A stretch of DNA of 64,000 nucleotides, taken from assembly GCA_016839555.1 (NCBI GenBank), contig JAEOUA010000003.1, positions 310,001 to 374,000 on the forward strand, written 5' to 3'. Position 1 is the stretch's first letter. Every line of letters begins with the position of its first letter. Source of the stretch: Promethearchaeota archaeon (GTDB lineage: Archaea > Asgardarchaeota > Lokiarchaeia > Sigyniarchaeales > SOKP01). Positions 46,391 through 54,974 of this stretch are shown one piece after another. Below the pieces are notes generated by a model, which saw nothing but the letters and a program-made list of their open reading frames with translations, did not search any database and was not told the origin of the DNA. The translations under genes were made by a program, and so were the position numbers.

Positions 46391-48655
46391 TTAAAATACA
46401 TTTAATTTATGAAGTTCGTATAATTCATCAAAATCTTCAAATATATCATCAATTTCTCTTAATAAGAGAGTTAATTTCTTTTTTGTTGATTTATCTTCTC
46501 CAAAAGTGTCCAATATAATTTTATCTAAATTTACTTTATATTCTGAAGTAAGGTTAGAGATCTTCTCTAAATCGTTTCTAGAAATGCCTTGATCCTCTAA
46601 TTTTTCGAGAATATCTTCCATTTGGTTTTTTAAACTGACACAAGCCCATAAGGCATTGGTAGATTTTTTATATAACTTTTTTTCTTTCTCATAAGCGATG
46701 GAATCTTCATCTGAAAGATCGGTTCTTATACCAAGATCTTCAATCCTTTCATTTAATAAATGCTTCACACGATGATAAATCTCTATCGCTCTGTAAATTT
46801 TTCTTAAGGAGTTTAAAAGATTATATTTTCTTAATAATGCTGCATCAACGATCTTTAAATAGGCAGTTTCATAATAGGTTTGAATCGTACCAAAAGTAGA
46901 TTTCGGTACTGATTCTCCAATTTTTAATTTAATCTGATCTAAATCGTCTTTTAATCTTGTTTTTTCTGCATGAGTAATTTTTTTATGGTCAAACCTTTTA
47001 TAAATACTTTTTGCATCTGATTTGATCCTAAGAGCTTGATTTTTTAGTTTCTTGGCTTGTTCTTCAACATTAGTAAGGCTTTTCCTTTCCCCTTTCTTCT
47101 CACAAAAATCCAATATGGAAATAGCATCATCCAATAGATCAAAAACTTTGTTGTGATTTTCATTTAAATAATATTTAGTATCTTGGATTTTTTGAATTGC
47201 TCTATCCATCTGGATTTCTAATTCAAACACATAATCAATCAATGTGGTTTGTCTCCTCTCTTTTAAGATATATGATTTCTCCCTCATATCTTCTACTACT
47301 ACTTTAATTGTTAGATACCACAAAATGCCAGCAGGAATCCAAAATAAAATGGTAATTAATACCATGTTAAAAATACTTCCGAATACTGAAATTAAGAAAG
47401 ATGATAAAAGAAGCGTGAGACCCTTGCCTATTTGTTCAGATAAGTTAAATAAAGATGTCGCAGTGCCTTTATGTTCGGGTAAATTCACATCGATCATAAT
47501 GGCACGTTTATTTGCGACTGGTCCAGAGCTCAAGGTTGAGGCGATTAATGCGAAAATAAAAAAATAAATATAGCTTGGATATACACGAAATATTTCTATA
47601 ATAGATAATAAAATATAGGTCCAAATCTCTTGTGTTGGTATTATCAGCGGATAAGCTACATTGAGCTTATTAGCATCTATAGGTTGAATAGAAAGCATAG
47701 TTAAAAAGCAAAAAGGAATTGTTAAAAACATACATATAGTAGCGAGTCGAGTTCTATTCTTTTCATTCTTCCTAAATAACACATCACCTAGATAAGAGAG
47801 GAAAATATTTCCCAAAACATAGCCGACCCCAACCATTCCAGCGAAAATTGTAGATGTTTGAAGGCGTATTACTTCGGGTAATTCATTAAAATAATGAAGA
47901 TTCAACATTGAAGTTAAAAAGTAAATTAAAACTGTTCCAGGAATAATAGCAAAAAATCCTTGTATTGTTAAATAGAGATTAGTTTTTTTACTAAAGATTT
48001 CTGTTAAATCATCCTTAGAAATTCTATAGCTATATTCTAAATTTAGCTCACTTAATTCTGTTAATTCGGTTTCTTTAGCACCTCTCGAAGGTAATTTAAT
48101 AAAAAACATAAGAAATACAATCGCAATAGAAATGCCTGCCATTAATAAAAAAGGAAATCGCCAAGAAAAAACAGGACCTAAGAAAGAGGATAATCCTTGA
48201 CCAATGGCGTTAGAAGCTGAACTTAATATAGCAATCCATCCGAACCAACCTGAACGCTCTTCAGGTGGTATTGCATCAGATAATATAGAATATCCCACAG
48301 GTAAAACACATCCTAAACCCGCCCCGCTTATTAAACGAGAAATCATTATCATTGGTAATCCCGTTGAAAATCCTGTTAAAAGCATTCCTATTGTCCATGA
48401 AAACCCTCCCGCTAAAATTAATTTTGTTCTATTAATCCGGTCAGTAAAATAGCCCCATATCAACGCAAACGCGGCGCTTATTAAAACAAATAACGAATCT
48501 GGAATTGCTAATAACTCTTCTGGAATTCCAAATTCTTTTTTAATTGCCCCATACGCGGGTATGAGCATGTATGCGCAAGTTATAGAAATAAATAGAAGTA
48601 CGCATACTAAAACAATGGGAATTAAATCATTTTTCTTGATTTTCGTGAGCGGAAT
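46391..48655 (-). CDS. MFS transporter with long cytosolic coiled-coil tail
   Basis: Twelve-TM MFS carrier (about residues 1-455): GYFTDRINRTKLILAGG after TM2, RLISGAGLGCVLPVGYSIL in TM4/5, GYVLGNIFLSYLGDVLFRKN in the second half. The C-terminal ~290 residues are soluble helices (YVFELEIQMDRAIQKIQDTKYYL..., DDIFEDFDELYELHKLNVF). The first ATG (48568) lies within TM1; the frame continues upstream through IPLTKIKKNDLIPIVLVCVL to a TAA at 48677-48679 with no ATG, GTG or TTG. ATT 48655 is the likeliest start (754 aa); ATT 48676 is another. Substrate unknown. Confidence 0.75.
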   Translation of the reverse strand: MPLTKIKKNDLIPIVLVCVLLFISITCAYMLIPAYGAIKKEFGIPEELLAIPDSLFVLISAAFALIWGYFTDRINRTKLILAGGFSWTIGMLLTGFSTGLPMIMISRLISGAGLGCVLPVGYSILSDAIPPEERSGWFGWIAILSSASNAIGQGLSSFLGPVFSWRFPFLLMAGISIAIVFLMFFIKLPSRGAKETELTELSELNLEYSYRISKDDLTEIFSKKTNLYLTIQGFFAIIPGTVLIYFLTSMLNLHYFNELPEVIRLQTSTIFAGMVGVGYVLGNIFLSYLGDVLFRKNEKNRTRLATICMFLTIPFCFLTMLSIQPIDANKLNVAYPLIIPTQEIWTYILLSIIEIFRVYPSYIYFFIFALIASTLSSGPVANKRAIMIDVNLPEHKGTATSLFNLSEQIGKGLTLLLSSFLISVFGSIFNMVLITILFWIPAGILWYLTIKVVVEDMREKSYILKERRQTTLIDYVFELEIQMDRAIQKIQDTKYYLNENHNKVFDLLDDAISILDFCEKKGERKSLTNVEEQAKKLKNQALRIKSDAKSIYKRFDHKKITHAEKTRLKDDLDQIKLKIGESVPKSTFGTIQTYYETAYLKIVDAALLRKYNLLNSLRKIYRAIEIYHRVKHLLNERIEDLGIRTDLSDEDSIAYEKEKKLYKKSTNALWACVSLKNQMEDILEKLEDQGISRNDLEKISNLTSEYKVNLDKIILDTFGEDKSTKKKLTLLLREIDDIFEDFDELYELHKLNVF

Positions 48656-48881
48656 ATCTCTTTTCTCTTTTTTAATTTAATTCAAATTAAATTAATTAAG
48701 AAATTATACCTAAAAAAATTTTAATATAGGTAATTAAATAGGTTTTTTTATTATATTTTTATTTTGTGTGTAAATCTTATTTTCATTTAAAGTTTTTAAA
48801 TTTTAAATCAGTAGGGATTTTTCAATCTTTCGATTATTGTTTTTAGTAGGAAAAATTATTAAAAATAAGAAGTATAGTTCT

Positions 48882-50285
48882 CTAATTTTTATTCTTGTCT
48901 CGATAAAGAAATATAAATATCGAAATTTCAATAATAATAAAAGCAATTAAAGAGAATATTTCTTTTTCTATATTGATTATAGTATAGATAAATAAAACAA
49001 TAAATAATAAGGCGGTTCCAGCCATTCCTATGATTGGAAAAATTATATTGCTATTAGTTGATTTTCTTGCTTTATAATTAGAAAAATTAATGATAAAAAA
49101 TATCTGGGCAAAAATAAGTCCTGCTATACCTGCTATAGCTAACGCCCCTCCTGTGAAAATGGTTAATAATATACTCACTATACTTGTTAATATAATTGAG
49201 TTATAGGGAACTTTATTTTTACTCATTTTTGAAAATTTGCTAGGTATTACATTGTCTTTAGCCATTTTATAGGCAAGACGAGAGGATCCTATAATGGTTG
49301 CATTCATGGCACTTAAAGTTGCCAATAAAGCACAGACACTTATAATAATTAATCCTATTATTCCTAAGGCTTTTTGTGCCGCTAACGCAATCGATACTTC
49401 CTTTAGATGACCTCCTTGATTTAGAATACCGGAAACACCTAATATCGCCATGCTTGAAAAAGCAGTTAAAATATAAACTATCATGGAAACAACAAGCGAC
49501 CATTTCATCATTGACAATCCTTTCTCCCTATCTTTCATTTCATGAGAGCCATATGCAATGAGCTGAAAACCTTCATATGAAATGATTATCGATGCACTTC
49601 CAAATAAAATCCCGAGAAAATTCATATTTGAGAACGAATCTATATCTAATCCTTCATTTTCTAAAAAAATTTCCATATTTTGGGATGAATAAAGTAATCC
49701 CGAGATAATAAATAAACTAAGAATCATTAAAATAGAAATTACTAAAATATTTTGTAGTCGAGAAGATTCCTTCACTCCTTTTAAATTTAAAATCGTAATG
49801 AAAATAAATATAATAAAAACAATAATAGATATCAATAAATAATTGAATTCCAAATTAAAAAGATAAATAAAATACACGCTAAATGTATAAGCATATAGAG
49901 CCATTGTTGCGATATAGCCAAAATAGATCAAAAGTCCAGCAAATTTTCCCATTTCCTTCAAATTTGAACTTGATAAAGCCTTTTGTATGCATGTAAATTC
50001 TCCCCCAGGAGTAGACCATTTTAAATTTAATTTATGATAAGAATATACCGTAAATAGAGTAATTATTCCCGTAATCAGATATGATAAATATGTATAAGGC
50101 CCCGTATATTCTGTTATTGCCCCTATTACGCTAAATATTCCTCCACCAACTAGCCCTCCAATACCAATCATCAGGCAGCTAAATTTACTTAGGTGTTGAT
50201 GAAAATCTTTCTCATCGTCTTCCTTCTCTTTTTGTTCTTTTTGATCTACTATAACCGGTTTTTCATATTGTTCTTTTTCTAGCAT
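48882..50285 (-). CDS. APC-family amino acid permease
   Basis: 467 aa from ATG 50285 (GTG 50297 lies in the GAGTGA signal). A hydrophilic N-terminus is followed by about twelve TM helices. GIGGLVGGGIFSVIG in TM1 is the substrate-binding unwound glycine motif, and STPGGEFTCIQKAL and FEG-type (ISYEGFQLIAYGSHEM) segments follow the family. Likely a proton-coupled amino acid importer. Convergent genes are absent; tRNA-Trp is the next feature upstream. Confidence 0.88.
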   Translation of the reverse strand: MLEKEQYEKPVIVDQKEQKEKEDDEKDFHQHLSKFSCLMIGIGGLVGGGIFSVIGAITEYTGPYTYLSYLITGIITLFTVYSYHKLNLKWSTPGGEFTCIQKALSSSNLKEMGKFAGLLIYFGYIATMALYAYTFSVYFIYLFNLEFNYLLISIIVFIIFIFITILNLKGVKESSRLQNILVISILMILSLFIISGLLYSSQNMEIFLENEGLDIDSFSNMNFLGILFGSASIIISYEGFQLIAYGSHEMKDREKGLSMMKWSLVVSMIVYILTAFSSMAILGVSGILNQGGHLKEVSIALAAQKALGIIGLIIISVCALLATLSAMNATIIGSSRLAYKMAKDNVIPSKFSKMSKNKVPYNSIILTSIVSILLTIFTGGALAIAGIAGLIFAQIFFIINFSNYKARKSTNSNIIFPIIGMAGTALLFIVLFIYTIINIEKEIFSLIAFIIIEISIFIFLYRDKNKN

Positions 50286-50643
50286 GTATACTTTCACTCG
50301 TTTTATATTTTATAAAAGCAGTGAATATAAAACTGAATATTTTTTTACTTTATATCCTATACCTATTTTTTGGAAGTAAACAACTTTTAAAATAGGTTAT
50401 AAGAGAGGGGTTATTTGCGCTACATAAGTCATTATATTGTTTTGATACATTGAGTATATCAAAAATCAATTAAGTAAAATATTCATTTAATATATTCTTA
50501 ATTGGATAGAATAATTAAAATAATAATTAAATCTTTTCTATTCCGCCTAAATTTTGTAAAAAATAGGATATCTCTTCAAGACATTAGATTTAGTAATTAA
50601 AATTTAGTCCATGTTGAAATCCGTAAAAATATAAAGAGTTAAA
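50286..50643. other. AT-rich intergenic region
   Basis: About 360 bp between the APC permease start and tRNA-Trp. No ORF with a ribosome-binding site or coding-like composition was seen. It should contain the permease promoter. Confidence 0.5.
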
Positions 50644-50757
50644 TGGGGACTGAGGGATTCGAACCCCCGATCTTCAGCTCACTCCCTTCCCTTTGCTTTT
50701 GGGTTAATTGCTTCGGGTTCTGGAGGCTGTCGCGCTACCGTGCTACGCCAAATCCCC
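50644..50757 (-). tRNA. tRNA-Trp (anticodon CCA) with 40-nt intron
   Basis: On the reverse strand the acceptor GGGGATT pairs with AGTCCCC (T.G tolerated); discriminator A 50644, expected for Trp. D-stem GCGT/GCGC; T-stem GGGGG/CCCTC with loop TTCGAAT. The loop reads CT-CCA-GA, anticodon at 50721-50723. The intron is 50680-50719 at 37/38, with a 4-bp CTCC/GGAG helix and bulges AGA and TGA. The stem ACAGC/GCTGA has one A-A mismatch at 27-43. Confidence 0.9.
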
Positions 50758-50890
50758 CTCTTATCTATAAATACAAATAGTTATACTATTATTGTTAATT
50801 TTTAATAATATTTGAAATTTTTTTTATTTTAAAATTTGCTGATGAAAAGAACTAAAAATTGTTATATATATCCGGAGAGAGATAAAGATT

Positions 50891-51394
50891 TTATTTAAGT
50901 TTTCCTCCACACACATCACAGAACTCTTTATCATCTTGATTCGGTTCTAATGGAACTCCACAGTGAGGGCAGACCTTTATCGATTCACTTACTTTTTCAT
51001 TTTCAGGGACATAATCAAATTGGAGGTCCGCGTCATCAGGAATAATCAATATTTTATACTCTTTTCCACATTTTTTACAGACAGTATCTTCCATATTCAT
51101 AATATTCCCACAATTAGAGCATCTTTTAAGTAATTTTAATCCACAGTTTGGACATTTCTCTGCATAAATGCTCACTCGGGTATTACACTGAGGACACCTC
51201 TTATCTGGTCTAAAGAAAAACCCTAAAACAGCCTGAATGCAGATTATTGTCGCAATTTCTAAAGGAACAAGAATTCTCCAATTTATATCAAAATAAAAAA
51301 CTCCTAATAATACTAGAGGAGTAAAAGAAAATAATGTGAGAAGTAAGATTAAGAATCTTGTTTTTATTTCGAGCCGACGTTTTCTATTATTCAT
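50891..51394 (-). CDS. Membrane protein with multiple zinc ribbons
   Basis: 167 aa. Two TM helices near residues 12-32 and 35-55, then a soluble part with four CxxC-type pairs and a fifth: CPQCNTRV, CPNCGLKL, CSNCGNIM, CKKCGKEY, CPHCGVPL and CDVCGGKL, i.e. three zinc ribbons. Probably a membrane-anchored protein- or nucleic-acid-binding scaffold. Not recognised further. Confidence 0.6.
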   Translation of the reverse strand: MNNRKRRLEIKTRFLILLLTLFSFTPLVLLGVFYFDINWRILVPLEIATIICIQAVLGFFFRPDKRCPQCNTRVSIYAEKCPNCGLKLLKRCSNCGNIMNMEDTVCKKCGKEYKILIIPDDADLQFDYVPENEKVSESIKVCPHCGVPLEPNQDDKEFCDVCGGKLK

Positions 51395-51495
51395 AACTTG
51401 AATTTTTAAATTTTTCTTACTCTTTAATTTATTAAATGGTAACCAACAAATAAATAATTGCTAATCCACTTATTCTTTTTTTTGAGATAATATGA

Positions 51496-51672
51496 TTATT
51501 TAAGCTCAATTTCATCCTTTTCCAATTTAACTCCACAATAAGGGCAGGTATCTCTTTCTTGATCTTCTGGGCTTAATTTTTCGCCACATGCAAAACAAAA
51601 TTTTACTTTTGTCCCAAATTGGAAATTTTTTTCTGATTCCTTCTTTTTTTGATTATCATCAAGATTACTCAT
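51496..51672 (-). CDS. Small zinc-ribbon protein (58 aa)
   Basis: ATG 51672 to TAA 51496. A charged N-terminus (DDNQKKKESEK) precedes CFACGEKLSPEDQERDTCPYCG, a clean four-cysteine zinc ribbon, and an acidic tail. Too short for many gene finders but the coding pattern is convincing. It lies just upstream of the larger zinc-ribbon gene on the same strand. Confidence 0.6.
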   Translation of the reverse strand: MSNLDDNQKKKESEKNFQFGTKVKFCFACGEKLSPEDQERDTCPYCGVKLEKDEIELK

Positions 51673-51848
51673 AGGAGAATAAAGAAATAAAATTATAAAT
51701 AAAATAATAGGAGTCCAATCATTATTTATTAGGAAAAATGCTAAAATTTAAGAAAAAAGATATCTAGATCTATATACAAGATAATATATAAATAGCAAAC
51801 GATTTAAAATAATATTAATAAAAATTTTAATAATGGAGGTAAAAAATA

Positions 51849-52049
51849 ATGCCCGGTTCTCATGGAAGTTTAACTAAGGCTGGAAAAGTGAAGATGCAAA
51901 CTCCAAAAGTTGTAAGAACGGGAGTAAATTCAACTCCAAAAAAGCCACCAAGAATGCGGTATCGAGACTTATACAAAAAACGTTTTGTAAAGGGAAAATA
52001 CGGCGGGCAGCCAGATAGTATAGGAGCTAAGCGAAGCAAATTTAGCTAA
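51849..52049 (+). CDS. rps30e: 30S ribosomal protein eS30
   Basis: 66 aa, very basic. MPGSHGSLTKAGKV is the archaeal/eukaryotic eS30 start, followed by QTPKVV and PPRMRYRDLYKKRFV. Strong Shine-Dalgarno GGAGGT at 51835-51840, 8 nt before the ATG. eS30 sits on the small-subunit shoulder near the decoding site. Isolated from other ribosomal genes. Confidence 0.88.
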   Translation: MPGSHGSLTKAGKVKMQTPKVVRTGVNSTPKKPPRMRYRDLYKKRFVKGKYGGQPDSIGAKRSKFS

Positions 52050-52193
52050 TTTGGCTAAAAGGGAGAATCTTCATTTTTCATTTATTTCAATTTTTTATTA
52101 TTTCAAAGTTATTTTTTATTGAGAATAAATTCTGATTGTCGTTTTGATTTTAGACACTTTGCACGAAAATTTTTAATTTTTCTTGCTGTAACT

Positions 52194-54074
52194 TTATTCT
52201 ATATTTAAAATTATTTCTAATTGCCGTTCTAATTTTCGGCTCTCTTTTAGATAATATGAAGCTTTTTCATTGTTTTTTATTAATAAGTTAAAAAACGCAC
52301 TCATTAATTTATTCCATCTTATGGATTTTTTAATACCTGAGATTGTGTCTGTATGTAAAAAGCGTTTTGTTTGACTGAGATAAAAATTAGCATTCTTTGA
52401 ACTTTTTCGGTGATGAATATAATATTCTGAAAGTTCCAAGAATAAATCTGCTACAAGTTCATGGTATTCGTGGCTGATGCGATCAATCTCAATATTTTTT
52501 ACGCTCATAATAAGCATTTTTTGAGCTTGAGACAATTTTCCAACTTTTTTATAATATTTAGCACGGAGTAAATGATAATTTAATTTAAGTTTAATTGAAT
52601 TTTTTGCTAATTCAAATGCTTTTTTAAAAGTTTCGATAGATTTAGAAATCTCTTCCGATTGTTGATAAATTAATCCCAAGTAGATATAACATAGTCCTAA
52701 ATATTCATTCTTATTTGGGAAAACCAAATTCTTAGTTTCGATAAAATTGGTAATAATTTCAAAATAACTCTTCGCAATAGGAAGGAATTCTAATTCAAAA
52801 TGAATTCTTCCTAATTCATAATGAATCTTTACGATATATGAAACGGGAACCTTTCCTGATTTGGCAATCGAAAGTGCATTTTTGAGATAATTTATTGCAA
52901 CTTCCTTTTGATTTAGAGTGAGGGCAATATCTTTTAATAATAATAAGATTGTGACTACAGCTTTTTTCTGTTTATATTTATTAAATGTCTTGAGAGCTTT
53001 TGTCAAAATATTATTAGCTTCTTTTAGTTTATAATTATTTATTAATTCTTCGGCTTTTGTTAAATAATTTAAATTTTCTATAACTTTAAAATTATTAGGT
53101 GGAGAATTTAATAAATTATGGTGAATAAGATAAAGTTGCTTAGCGATTAAGCTTTCATAATGAAGGGCAGAGAAGGGAAAATTATTTTGTTCGTCAACAA
53201 AATTTTTAGTATCTAATTCTCTTTTTGGATCAAAAGATCTCAATACCCGAGTATTGATTTCCATTTGGTCAATACCATCTAATATAGAATTCAAACTTAA
53301 TCGACTAAATTTTACCCAATTTGTTGATAAATCACATATTAAATCATCTGAATTATATAATGCTTGAATGATATATGGAGTATAACTTTCAAAAAAGGAT
53401 CTAATATAGAATTTTTTATATATAAAATCTTTAAAATAAGTGAAAAATCCTTTCTCTAATATAAAAAACTCATCAATAGGCTCATTCGTAGAAAAGAACA
53501 ATGTTTCAGAAGTCCGCAATTTTGGAATCCCCTTTTCTAATTCCCACGGTAATTGAAATGTAGGCTCTAAACTGCTCTTTTGTAACTCATTATTAATGAT
53601 ATTTATTGTGCTTTCTTTTAAATGTTTTAACTCACTTCGCTTATTCATAAGCGATATGCGAATTCTATTAATCCACGCATTCTCTTTTTCATCATTTATT
53701 ACTTCTGGAATAATTAAATTTAGTAATTCAACTAATTGCTTTTTTTTATCGCTAATTGGTAATTCAATGTTCAAAGAAACTTGCTCACCAAAAGATTCTA
53801 ATGATCCCATCAATTTCTTTAAAAATTCAAGCATATTTTTATCCAAATTCCAAAATTTGAACGCGACTGAAATTTTAAAATTTAGGATTTCAAAAGGAAC
53901 ATTGAATTTCAAGGGAAGATAAATGGGAATTTTTACTGTAAATAAGAAGGTTTTATTCTGCTTAAAACTATAGCGATAGTTATTTTCAACAACACCCTTA
54001 ATGGACCACCCATTTTCTTTCATGAGATTGTGCAATTTTTGAATCTCATTTAGCGATAACAGCGTGTATGACAT
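52194..54074 (-). CDS. TPR-repeat protein
   Basis: 626 aa. Residues 1-330 are mixed alpha/beta and not recognised. From about 335 on there are helical-hairpin repeats of the TPR type (EVAINYLKNALSIAKSG, YIYLGLIYQQSEEISKSIETFKKAFELAK, AKYYKKVGKLSQAQKML). TPR surfaces bind peptides and hold complexes together. Divergent from the MIT-like gene 54234, sharing a ~160-bp promoter region; a joint role is possible but unproven. Confidence 0.65.
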   Translation of the reverse strand: MSYTLLSLNEIQKLHNLMKENGWSIKGVVENNYRYSFKQNKTFLFTVKIPIYLPLKFNVPFEILNFKISVAFKFWNLDKNMLEFLKKLMGSLESFGEQVSLNIELPISDKKKQLVELLNLIIPEVINDEKENAWINRIRISLMNKRSELKHLKESTINIINNELQKSSLEPTFQLPWELEKGIPKLRTSETLFFSTNEPIDEFFILEKGFFTYFKDFIYKKFYIRSFFESYTPYIIQALYNSDDLICDLSTNWVKFSRLSLNSILDGIDQMEINTRVLRSFDPKRELDTKNFVDEQNNFPFSALHYESLIAKQLYLIHHNLLNSPPNNFKVIENLNYLTKAEELINNYKLKEANNILTKALKTFNKYKQKKAVVTILLLLKDIALTLNQKEVAINYLKNALSIAKSGKVPVSYIVKIHYELGRIHFELEFLPIAKSYFEIITNFIETKNLVFPNKNEYLGLCYIYLGLIYQQSEEISKSIETFKKAFELAKNSIKLKLNYHLLRAKYYKKVGKLSQAQKMLIMSVKNIEIDRISHEYHELVADLFLELSEYYIHHRKSSKNANFYLSQTKRFLHTDTISGIKKSIRWNKLMSAFFNLLIKNNEKASYYLKESRKLERQLEIILNIE

Positions 54075-54233
54075 AATTTTCTTATAAATTTAAATCATTA
54101 TTTAGTTTCTGAAAAAATTGGTTTACTCTAGTTTTAAATTCATAAATGATTTTATGATCATTATATAATATAATGGAAGTATAATCTTATTAGTTTGACT
54201 TAATTTGAAGTTGAATATAAGGTTTGACCCCCT

Positions 54234-54953
54234 ATGGATATCTCAAAATTTAATCAAGCTCTAAGTATATTAGTCAATAAAGCAAAAAGATATGAAAGAG
54301 CAGGAAATTTAGAAGAAGCAATAGAAGCATGGCTAAGAGTTTCAGAATTCACTCTCAGAACCTCAAAAATGAGAGATTTAGATAGTTCTTATCGAAATAT
54401 GTTAATTTCAAGAACCGAGGGGATCATTAATAAAATAAAAATCTTAAAAGCGGAACTTAATAAACCCAAAATTGAAGAACCTTCAATTGATAAAGCTGAA
54501 ACTTCAATATTGACCCAAGAAGAGCTCCCTCCACCTGAAGAAACACACTCAGAAGAAAAAACCCAACTAAAACAAAAAGTGACGACGCTCGGTCCTACCA
54601 AGATATCTAAACAAATTCATAAGGCAAAGGGTTCTTCTGAAATGGATCTTAGATCAGAAGTGGCATCTCCAGAAAATGTTGAAGTGATTGAAGAATCAGA
54701 ATTTAAAAATTTACCTAATGGTGTTAAACAAATAAAACCTTCCAAAGATTTTGAGGTTTTGACTCCTTTTGACTCCGAGTTAGTCAAAAGACGACTCGGT
54801 GAAGATATAAATTTGAGTGGAGTTAAAGGTCAAGAAAATACTGAAGCTGATGAAATAAGTAAAAAGCGTAAGATCATTTGTCCCTTATGTGGGGAAGTAA
54901 ATTCCGCAGATAGAGAGATATGTAAGAATTGTGGGACAAAGTTAAAGAATTAA
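54234..54953 (+). CDS. MIT-like domain protein with C-terminal zinc ribbon
   Basis: 239 aa. Residues 1-80 form a three-helix bundle matching the MIT pattern: ALSILVNKAKRYERAGNLEEAIEAW, then VSEFTLRTSKM, then a third helix INKIKILKAEL. In ESCRT biology MIT domains (Vps4/CdvC, LIP5) bind C-terminal tails of ESCRT-III. Residues 80-205 are acidic and probably disordered, and 212-238 form a zinc ribbon (CPLCGEV, CKNCGTKL). A role as an adaptor between ESCRT-III-like filaments and another partner is inference. No ESCRT genes are nearby. Confidence 0.6.
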   Translation: MDISKFNQALSILVNKAKRYERAGNLEEAIEAWLRVSEFTLRTSKMRDLDSSYRNMLISRTEGIINKIKILKAELNKPKIEEPSIDKAETSILTQEELPPPEETHSEEKTQLKQKVTTLGPTKISKQIHKAKGSSEMDLRSEVASPENVEVIEESEFKNLPNGVKQIKPSKDFEVLTPFDSELVKRRLGEDINLSGVKGQENTEADEISKKRKIICPLCGEVNSADREICKNCGTKLKN

Positions 54954-54974
54954 AAAAAATATACTGTTTCGAAT

